Part shown: in pieces, positions 1 through 7,029 of the stretch | Layout of the letters: each line of letters begins with the position of its first letter | Numbering within the stretch: position 1 is the stretch's first letter | NCBI GenBank assembly: GCA_016707525.1 | Contig: JADJHP010000004.1 | Coordinates: 248,001-312,000 of the forward strand | Direction: 5' to 3' | Source: Ignavibacteriota bacterium | Lineage (GTDB): Bacteria > Bacteroidota > Ignavibacteria > UBA10030 > UBA6906 | Length of the DNA: 64,000 nt | Program-made: the position numbers and the translations under genes | Notes under the pieces: model-generated | What the model saw: the letters and a program-made list of their open reading frames with translations, nothing else | Databases searched by the model: none | What the model was told of the DNA's origin: nothing

Positions 1-942
1 CGTGAGTTTCATCCAGCCTACATACGCGATCATCGCGCCGTTGTCCATGCAGTAAGCCATCGGCGGATGGAAGAGGCGGAAGCCATTCTTGTCGCACTCC
101 TCTTTGAGGCGGGTGCGCAGACGGGAATTTGCCGAGACGCCACCGGAGACGGTCACATCCTTCACCCCGGACCGGCGGGCGGCATTGATCGTCTTTTCCA
201 CGAGGACATCGACGACGGCATCCTGAAAGCTGGCGCAGAGGTCGTTCATCCCGTCGGGGGTCTGCGGCAGGCCGTTGTCGCGCACATGATACAGCACCGC
301 GGTCTTGATACCGCTGAAGCTGAAATCGAAACCATCGCGGGCAAGCCAGGTGCGCGGGAAGCGGATGGCCTTCGGGTTCCCGATCTTGCCGGCGGCATCG
401 ATCTTCGGTCCGCCCGGATAGCCGAGCCCGAGCATCTTGGCCACCTTGTCGAACGCCTCCCCTGCCGCATCGTCGCAGGTTTGCCCGAGCACCGTATGCT
501 CGAACGGTGCGGTCACATGGACCAGCATCGTATGGCCACCGGAGACGACCAGGGCGATGAACGGAAAGTCGTGGATCGGGGGCTTGAGCAGGTTGGAGTA
601 GAGGTGGCCTTCCATATGGTTCACGCCCACGAACGGGAGTCCGAGGGCATAGGCCATTGCTTTGCCGAAATTCAGTCCTACCAGCAGGGCGCCGACCAGG
701 CCGGGGCCATGGGTCGCGGCGATGCCGGTGAGCTCTTCCCGGGAGCAACCTGCCCCGGTAAGAGCTTCCTGCACCACCTCCAGGATCATGCGCTGGTGGG
801 CGCGGGAGGCCAATTCCGGGACCACTCCCCCATATTTCGTATGGACAAGCTGCGAGGAGATCACGTTGGACAGGACGGTGCCGTCCTTCACGACCGCCGC
901 CGACGTCTCGTCGCAGGATGATTCAATACCGAGTATCGTCAT
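1..942 (-). CDS. tsaD: tRNA N6-adenosine threonylcarbamoyltransferase TsaD (3' end beyond window)
   Basis: Transfers the threonylcarbamoyl group from TC-AMP to A37 of ANN-decoding tRNAs, in the cytosol, with TsaB/TsaE partners. The ATG at 942 gives MTILGIESSCDETSAAVV, the canonical TsaD N-terminus. Also visible are the metal-binding NHMEGH motif near residue 110, VVSGGHT near 130, DDAAGEAFDK near 160 and the late VSGGVSANSRLR segment. All 314 codons to the window edge are open; the family is about 335-345 residues, so only some 20-30 C-terminal residues are missing. It lies downstream of the 1030-3612 gene but is separated from it by a terminator, so it should have its own promoter, which I could not place. 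Identification is very secure. Confidence 0.95.
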   Translation of the reverse strand, partial: MTILGIESSCDETSAAVVKDGTVLSNVISSQLVHTKYGGVVPELASRAHQRMILEVVQEALTGAGCSREELTGIAATHGPGLVGALLVGLNFGKAMAYALGLPFVGVNHMEGHLYSNLLKPPIHDFPFIALVVSGGHTMLVHVTAPFEHTVLGQTCDDAAGEAFDKVAKMLGLGYPGGPKIDAAGKIGNPKAIRFPRTWLARDGFDFSFSGIKTAVLYHVRDNGLPQTPDGMNDLCASFQDAVVDVLVEKTINAARRSGVKDVTVSGGVSANSRLRTRLKEECDKNGFRLFHPPMAYCMDNGAMIAYVGWMKLT

Positions 943-969
943 ATCAAAAAAGTACGCAAACACGCCCTG

Positions 970-999
970 AAAAACAATTCAGATGTCAGATATCTGAAT
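970..999 (-). terminator. Intrinsic terminator after the 1030-3612 gene
   Basis: Read on the minus strand, ATTCAGAT, a 7-nt loop and ATCTGAAT form an 8-bp stem followed by TGTTTTT. It sits about 30 nt after the stop codon at 1030 and about 30 nt before the tsaD ATG. Further CAGATATC copies alongside make an extended, partly alternative pairing possible. Confidence 0.65.
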
Positions 1000-1029
1000 G
1001 CTGATATCTGCATGGGCCCATGCCTGGCG

Positions 1030-3612
1030 TCAACGGACAAGCAACATTTTCCTTGCCGCGATACGAGCGGGCCCGGCGCTCGCACTATTGCTGCTCACTG
1101 CGGGGCCGGAAGCCTGCACCTGCAACGTGTAGCAGTACACTCCGCTGGCGAGTCCTGTTGCATCGAACGACACCGCATATCTGCCCGCGGCCTTGAACTC
1201 GTTCAGGAGCATCGCGACTTCCCGTCCGAGCATATCGTGCACGCGAAGCGTGATCCATGATCCCACCGGACCGGGAACTGCAAATGCGATAGAAGTGGTC
1301 GGGTTAAAAGGGTTTGGGTAGTTCTGTTCGAGACTGAAGCTCTTCACCGATGATCCGCCGATCTCACGCACAGAGGTAAGCCGTTGCGTCACGGCACCGC
1401 CGATCGCCTTCAATCCCGCCGAGTCAGCCGGATAATTGACATTCCGTGGGGCGAACGGGTACGTCTTCAACCAGAGTCCCGATGCGCCATTCCGGTTGGT
1501 GTAGTGCGTCTCGATCCTTCCCGTCGTTTCGCCACCCGGCCCTGTGTAGCTCCCTTCGGCATACGCCGAAACGTAGTACCAGTACGACGCACCGTCGACG
1601 ATCCCGGAATCCAGCATACGGTACACAGCGCCGGAGGTCGAACTCCGTGGAAGGCAGCAAGCTCCGCTCTTCGGAACGGTCTTGAGCAGTGTCCATGTCC
1701 CCCAGGTGTCCGGCGTGTACCGGCCATGCGTGGCAGTGCCCTGGGTCTTCGCGAACGCATCGAATTTCGGATTGACAGATTTGAAGACTTCTGCAGGGCG
1801 GGCGCCGGGCGTCATCTGTTCCTGATACCGGTCCACGATGCGCATCCCCGCGTCCAGCCAGTTGAGTGTGTCGGTGTTCGCCGCCTTCCACACCTTGTAC
1901 CCGGCGAAGTCCGCACTGGCTTCAGCCCGGTCATCCCACTCGATGGCCATGGTGCCATCGGCGTTGCTCTTCACCTGCATCTCCGGAACCGGAGGAAGTT
2001 GGGGAAGGACATAGTCATGTTCATAGGCCCACCGTGCCGCACGGACCGCCTTCTGGATCCCCTCGAGGCGGTATCCCGCGACCGTGGCAAGAACGATCGT
2101 CATCACAGAGTCCTTTTTCAGGCTGAACGGGCCGATACCGCTGTACGCGTCGCCGTCGAAGTTCTCGGTGTGACTCGCACCTGTGGTCCACGCACCATAC
2201 CCCGTAGGGTAGTTCGACGTTGCACTTTCGCGGCCATCGTCCGTGGACACCTGGTCGAACACTCCTGTCGACTGCATCGAGCCGTTCGGACGCGCGATCG
2301 ACGGCTTCGTCACGAACGTGAGCGGGTTGACCGGCGTCCCGCCCGAGAACATGTTGGGATTCGGAGTGAGGTTGTACAGTTCAAAATTGGTCGTGGAGTG
2401 TGCTTTGCCGCAGTCCACGTAATACGCGGCGGTCGTGGTGTAGAACATTCGCATCGGATCGGACGTGGTGTAGCCAAAGCGGTTGCTCTGACCGGACACG
2501 AACCACCCGCGCTGGGTGCCGGTCCCGATCGGATGATTCCCGAAGATCGTGACCTTGGTCGGCAATGTGCCTGTGGACTTCGACGCATCTGCCGGCAGGC
2601 CGCCGGTCTTCACATCGATCATTACCCAGCCGGTGTAGATATCGGTATAGTTCTTCGTACTGCCGCCGTTGAAACCGAAGTCCCAGTTGCCCGCCGCCGG
2701 ACTCGTGGTCGTCGGGGCGGCGCGGTAGAACGTGAATGCCCAGGGGTGGCCGTTCTCGTCCGGGTCGTCGATCCAGCACGCCTGGCGGGCGATGATCGTC
2801 GGAACGATATCGTTGACGGTCCTCGCACCGGTACCGTAACTGGAAACGGACATGTAGGCTTCGCCGCTGAACTGGAACGCGAGGGCCTGGATGTCGTGGG
2901 TGAGCTGTTCGGCCACACCGTCCATGTTCATATCCACGACGCCGGTGTTCTTCAGTTCGATCTCAACGATCACGAAGTCATTCAGGTTGTTCCAGTTCGG
3001 GCCCGCGAACCCATGCGCCCGCAGTTTCACATCGATACCAAGGTTGGTCGGCCAAGCCGCTTCATACACGGCATGCTGGCGGCGGGTACCGTCAACCCAG
3101 TACGGCTCTTTGGAGTAGTTGCGCGCACCCGTCTTGAGAGAAGTACCTGACTGCGCCACTGCGCCCTGGAGCTTCTCCGAGTAGGTCAGCTGCGCGTAGT
3201 TGGACCAGAGGTTCGGGCTGCCGAAGGGGCGGGCAGCGGCGATGTAGCTCGGGTTGGCAACGCCGCCGATCTTCTCGGGGTTGATCGTGTTCGAGGTATC
3301 ATAGACGAAAACCATCGCGTTCTTGAACCAGTACGGCGTCATCGGATATGCCGCCGGCCAGTGCGTGCCCGGGGTGGTCCAGGAGCGGTCGAAGTTACCC
3401 ATCCGCAGGAAGGTCCGCCACCCGAGTGTCGTCGCGGTACCCGCATCAGTGTAGTTCGGGGCGAATCCCTGGGGCAGGAACGACTCCCACACATCGCCAG
3501 CCTGAAGGACTCCCCCTCCAGGATATCCCACGACCTGTGCAGTACCGGTGGACGCCTGGAACAGAATGCAGGCGGCAAAAAGAACGAAAAGCGTAATGTT
3601 CCGGCTCTTCAT
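1030..3612 (-). CDS. Secreted protein with C-terminal T9SS sorting domain
   Basis: About 860 residues from the ATG at 3612, chosen because it begins a classic signal peptide (MKSRNITLFVLFAACILF..., cleavage after GTA-Q); the frame is open further upstream but that part does not look like protein. The body has no domain I recognise: residues about 30-560 are rich in aromatic, Gly and Asn residues, and an FN3-like stretch follows (about 590-760, with PPVPEMQVKSNADGTMAIEW and YWYYVSAYAE). The last 90 residues are a Por-secretion tail (LEQNYPNPFNPTT ... DMLGREV ... ASGVYCYTL), which in this phylum directs outer-membrane export and surface anchoring by type IX secretion. It is bounded by terminators on both sides, so probably monocistronic. 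Function unknown; surface or extracellular location is a confident inference. Confidence 0.85.
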   Translation of the reverse strand: MKSRNITLFVLFAACILFQASTGTAQVVGYPGGGVLQAGDVWESFLPQGFAPNYTDAGTATTLGWRTFLRMGNFDRSWTTPGTHWPAAYPMTPYWFKNAMVFVYDTSNTINPEKIGGVANPSYIAAARPFGSPNLWSNYAQLTYSEKLQGAVAQSGTSLKTGARNYSKEPYWVDGTRRQHAVYEAAWPTNLGIDVKLRAHGFAGPNWNNLNDFVIVEIELKNTGVVDMNMDGVAEQLTHDIQALAFQFSGEAYMSVSSYGTGARTVNDIVPTIIARQACWIDDPDENGHPWAFTFYRAAPTTTSPAAGNWDFGFNGGSTKNYTDIYTGWVMIDVKTGGLPADASKSTGTLPTKVTIFGNHPIGTGTQRGWFVSGQSNRFGYTTSDPMRMFYTTTAAYYVDCGKAHSTTNFELYNLTPNPNMFSGGTPVNPLTFVTKPSIARPNGSMQSTGVFDQVSTDDGRESATSNYPTGYGAWTTGASHTENFDGDAYSGIGPFSLKKDSVMTIVLATVAGYRLEGIQKAVRAARWAYEHDYVLPQLPPVPEMQVKSNADGTMAIEWDDRAEASADFAGYKVWKAANTDTLNWLDAGMRIVDRYQEQMTPGARPAEVFKSVNPKFDAFAKTQGTATHGRYTPDTWGTWTLLKTVPKSGACCLPRSSTSGAVYRMLDSGIVDGASYWYYVSAYAEGSYTGPGGETTGRIETHYTNRNGASGLWLKTYPFAPRNVNYPADSAGLKAIGGAVTQRLTSVREIGGSSVKSFSLEQNYPNPFNPTTSIAFAVPGPVGSWITLRVHDMLGREVAMLLNEFKAAGRYAVSFDATGLASGVYCYTLQVQASGPAVSSNSASAGPARIAARKMLLVR

Positions 3613-3656
3613 TGTGGCATCTCTCGTCGTATGACACATTGGTCTGGCACAAATAC

Positions 3657-3691
3657 AAAAAGGATCCTTCTCCATCAAACGAGAAAGACCC
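3657..3691 (-). terminator. Intrinsic terminator or attenuator upstream of the 1030-3612 gene
   Basis: On the minus strand GGGTCTTTCTC pairs along 11 positions (including G-U pairs) with GAGAAGGATCC across an 8-nt loop, then TTTTTG. It can end the RND operon whose stop codon is at 3802. However, a good promoter lies between that stop and this hairpin (3731-3759), so for the downstream gene it would act inside the leader. Confidence 0.6.
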
Positions 3692-3730
3692 TTTACGCAC
3701 CACCTTCGCCCCCCCGTGATGATGTATCGC

Positions 3731-3759
3731 AATGTACAGGATGTTCCCTGCAATGTCAA
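3731..3759 (-). promoter_or_regulatory. Candidate promoter for the T9SS protein gene
   Basis: TTGACA at 3759-3754, 17-nt spacer, TACATT at 3736-3731 on the minus strand. The predicted start near 3724 gives a leader of about 112 nt that contains the hairpin at 3657-3691. Confidence 0.5.
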
Positions 3760-3801
3760 GAAACAGTACTCGCCCCGCCCCTCACACGCGCCCCTCTCCT
3801 C

Positions 3802-6800
3802 TCACGCCACTCCCCTTCCGGGGCCTTTCACCTTTTCATTTCTTATGGCCATTCCCGGAATGACAACAAGTGTAAGCGCGGTCGACGATACCAGCCCTCC
3901 GATCGTCCCCACAGCAAGTGAATACCACACACTCGACCGGTCGCCGAGCAGCAGCATCGGCAGCAGCCCGCCGATCGTCGTGAGCGTGGTCATCAGCACC
4001 GGCCGCAACCGCCTCGTTGCCGCAGCGATGATCACATCCACCGGTCCATTCCCCCTCCCACTCGCGCGTGCAATGACATCCACGAGAACGATACTGTTGG
4101 TGGTGACGATGCCGATCAACAGGATCACCGCCGCGTACCCGCCTCTCCCGAACGGTGTATCCGTGAGATAGAATGCCAGGAAGAGTCCGATGAGCGAGAA
4201 CGGGATCGCAAGGATGACAAGGAACGGCCTGCGGAAGGACTCATAGAGTGCGGCCGTGACCATGAAGACAATGAGAAAGGCCATCCCGGCGATCATCACC
4301 ATGAGATGCCTGTCGCTCCCCGAGAACGCGAACCAGGAGAACGACCGGTCGAATCGATACCCATGCGGCATCGGGATCGAACGGATGACGTCGTCCACGT
4401 ACGCGTCACCGAACCGATAGGGCCCGCGATATTCGAACGTCACCCAGCGCACGTAACTCTGGTCCTCACGCAGGATCTCACCGGGCGTCCGCTGCTCTTG
4501 CACGGTAAGAAGTGCCCCCATGCGGACGGTCTGGCCGTCCTTCGTAGTGACCACCATACGGCGGAGATCATCGACGCTATATTCCCTGAACCCCGCAACC
4601 TTGACGGCATACGGTATGCGTTCGCCATCGACGGAAACAGTACGGGTTTGCACGATGCCTGGGGTGGAAGCGCGGACCGCAGCTATGACGTCGGCCACGG
4701 CCACGCCGTACCGCGCGGCCTCCCGGCGATCGATCCGCGCCACGAGTTCCGTCGCCCTGTCCCATTGACTGCTCCATGACCTGTCGATGTCCACATCGGC
4801 GATGCGCGGGTTCTCCTCCAGTCGCCGCCGGAAGACATCGGCGATCCCCTTCACTTTGAGATAGTTGTAGCCCAGCACCCGTACAGCAAACGACGGTGCA
4901 GTCTCTCCTCCGCTTGAGAACCCGGGTCCGAACCCCCAGACGCCTATGGTGGCACCGCCTGTCCGGGCCGCAAGCATGGTGAGGTTGCTCTTGATCTGAT
5001 ACGGAACCTCCGACCCGGCAAGGGCCGCGGGGACCGCGATTCGGATGGACGTGACGCCGGCGGAGACCTGAGTGGTGACCTTCTCAACCCTGTCCCCGAA
5101 CGCCAGCGCAGTGGCTTCCACCCGACGAGCGATCTCGTCGGATCGGTCGAGGCTGGACCCCTGCGGGAACGTCACACGCACGAAGAGATACGTATCCTTA
5201 CCGGCCGCCCACGCTTCGCCTTTCCTCACGCCGGCAAAGAACAGATGCGTGCTGCCTCCGAGCAGATAGTTCACCCACGGACGTACCGATGCATACAGCG
5301 AGCTTCCGAATACGGCGTTGTAGGCCGCAACATGCACTCCCGCTCCATCGAGCTTCTCCGGCAGGAGCCAGAGAGGGATCCCGAACATCCAGAGCACGAG
5401 AAGGATCGTGAGCCGGCGACGCCGCATCACGGCACGGAGGACGGCCGCGTATGCTGCCGATCCGTATGTGCCGAGGAGTTCGTACAGGGACGGGAACGCA
5501 GGCGCGCATCTCATGCGCGCGGCAGCCACAGGGATCAGTGTGAAGGAGACCACCAGCGACATCAGGAGCGCGATGCCGACCGCGAAGGAGAAGTCCAGGA
5601 AGTACGGTTTCAGGTTAGGCGGCAGAAAGGATGTCGGAAGCAGTGCTCCGACGGTGGTGATGGTCGAAGCGACGACAGGAAGTGCGATCTCTCGCACCGC
5701 ACGGACGACGTGATCGGTACGGGGTGCACCTCCACTCTGCCGTTGGATATTGTCCAGCACGACGATCGCATCATCCACCAGCCGCCCGAACCCGAGTACC
5801 AGTCCGGCAAGACTGAGCAGATGCAGTCCGATGCCGAGCATCCAGAACGCCAGGAACGTTCCTGCCAGCGAGAACGCGATCGACGACAGCACCAGGAGCG
5901 GCGCCCGCGCGGTACCGAGGAAGAGGATAAGAACGGACACAATGCAGAGCAGTGAAAGAATGATGTCCCGATAGAGCGTTGAGAGCTCTGTTCGCATGGA
6001 CTCACTCTTGTCCGATTCCAGGACCAGAGCGACCCCTTCAGGGAGCGTGGGCCGGATCTCTTCGATACGCGCGAAGACCCTGTCGGCGAGCCGGAGCGTA
6101 TTCACGTAGGGTTCTTTGCTGATGACGAGCGTGACTGCCGGTCTGCCGTTGATACGGAAATGGCTCTCCGGTTCGGCTGCTGTAAGGCGCACGGTTCCAC
6201 AATCCCGCAGAAGCACAAGTTTGCCGGACGCCGTGCGGCCGACCGGCATCTGTGCAATGGCATCGGTGGTGATCCCCGCCGCGCGAACGGTGAGCACCGT
6301 ACGCCGGGCACCCCGGGTGACAGCACCGAGAGGCGCATTGAATTCCAGAGCATCCAATGCGGACGCCACGCTTCCGGTCCGGAGGCCGAACGAGGCGATC
6401 GTCTCCGGATCCAGTTCGATGAGCACTTCGCGGTCTTCGCCGCCGAGCACCTGGACGTCGGCGATGCCATTGATGGAGCGAAGGCGGGGGCCGAGGACTT
6501 CCTTCCCCAGAGTGCGTAGTGCGGCCGGGGACCGACCACCCACGATCGCATAGCTGATGAATCCCTGCATGTCGCGGAATGCCTCGGGGACGAACGGTTC
6601 GGTGATGGGCGGACCGGCCCCGGCGGGGAACGTGGGGATCAGAGCAGCGATCTTCTCGTTGAGTTCCAGGCGCACAAGGTCCATCCGGGCATTCTGCTCG
6701 CACTCGATGTCGATGCGGGACTCCCCTTCCGAAGAGACGGACGTCACCTTCCGCACGCCCGCGACCGTGTGTGCGGCCTCCTCCAGAGGCGCCGTGATGA

Positions 6801-6981
6801 CCATCTCGACGGTCTCGGCAGAAGCCCCATGCCACGCCGTGTGGATCGCGAGTGCGGGGAAATCGATGTTCGGCGCCAGATCCAGCGGCAGCCGCCAGAG
6901 GGCGAACGCCCCGCCGGCCAGCAGGGCGCAATACGCCATGGAGACGGCAACGGGCCGCCGGATCAACGACTCGATGGACAA
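3802..6981 (-). CDS. RND-family efflux permease (full length)
   Basis: 1059 residues, normal for AcrB/SwrC-type inner-membrane proton antiporters that export drugs, lipids or other amphiphiles through a periplasmic adaptor. TM1 starts at residue 10 (IRRPVAVSMAYCALLAGG). The first porter domain is complete: ASAETVEMVITAPLEEA, VAGVRKVTSVSSEGES, INGIADVQVLGGEDREV. TM4 carries the proton-relay pair in GRLVDDAIVVLDNI; TM10 has IGIVTTNSIVLVDVI, i.e. no relay lysine, as in SwrC-like members. It is the last gene of a minus-strand operon after the adaptor (9985-11286) and a second permease (7030-9972), 48 nt downstream of the latter. No outer-membrane channel follows directly; the TolC at 12401-13873 belongs to another operon but could serve it. 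Substrate cannot be told from sequence. Confidence 0.92.
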   Translation of the reverse strand: MSIESLIRRPVAVSMAYCALLAGGAFALWRLPLDLAPNIDFPALAIHTAWHGASAETVEMVITAPLEEAAHTVAGVRKVTSVSSEGESRIDIECEQNARMDLVRLELNEKIAALIPTFPAGAGPPITEPFVPEAFRDMQGFISYAIVGGRSPAALRTLGKEVLGPRLRSINGIADVQVLGGEDREVLIELDPETIASFGLRTGSVASALDALEFNAPLGAVTRGARRTVLTVRAAGITTDAIAQMPVGRTASGKLVLLRDCGTVRLTAAEPESHFRINGRPAVTLVISKEPYVNTLRLADRVFARIEEIRPTLPEGVALVLESDKSESMRTELSTLYRDIILSLLCIVSVLILFLGTARAPLLVLSSIAFSLAGTFLAFWMLGIGLHLLSLAGLVLGFGRLVDDAIVVLDNIQRQSGGAPRTDHVVRAVREIALPVVASTITTVGALLPTSFLPPNLKPYFLDFSFAVGIALLMSLVVSFTLIPVAAARMRCAPAFPSLYELLGTYGSAAYAAVLRAVMRRRRLTILLVLWMFGIPLWLLPEKLDGAGVHVAAYNAVFGSSLYASVRPWVNYLLGGSTHLFFAGVRKGEAWAAGKDTYLFVRVTFPQGSSLDRSDEIARRVEATALAFGDRVEKVTTQVSAGVTSIRIAVPAALAGSEVPYQIKSNLTMLAARTGGATIGVWGFGPGFSSGGETAPSFAVRVLGYNYLKVKGIADVFRRRLEENPRIADVDIDRSWSSQWDRATELVARIDRREAARYGVAVADVIAAVRASTPGIVQTRTVSVDGERIPYAVKVAGFREYSVDDLRRMVVTTKDGQTVRMGALLTVQEQRTPGEILREDQSYVRWVTFEYRGPYRFGDAYVDDVIRSIPMPHGYRFDRSFSWFAFSGSDRHLMVMIAGMAFLIVFMVTAALYESFRRPFLVILAIPFSLIGLFLAFYLTDTPFGRGGYAAVILLIGIVTTNSIVLVDVIARASGRGNGPVDVIIAAATRRLRPVLMTTLTTIGGLLPMLLLGDRSSVWYSLAVGTIGGLVSSTALTLVVIPGMAIRNEKVKGPGRGVA

Positions 6982-7029
6982 TGAAGGTCTCCCGTCTTTC
7001 TTCTTTCTTCTTTCGTCTCTCTCTTCTCT
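6982..7029 (-). other. Purine-rich intercistronic linker between two RND permease genes
   Basis: Read on the minus strand the 48-nt gap is almost only A and G (repeats of GAAAGAAGAAAG and GAGAGA), ending in GGGAGACCTTC before the ATG at 6981. The purine tract extends into the last codons of the upstream gene (to about 7050). It supplies several weak SD-like sites. Confidence 0.7.

Noticed and set aside
1384..3150. 588-codon plus-strand open frame
   Set aside because: Antisense to a gene with signal peptide and sorting domain; its translation is Arg/His-rich without any domain. GC-rich codon use creates such shadows.
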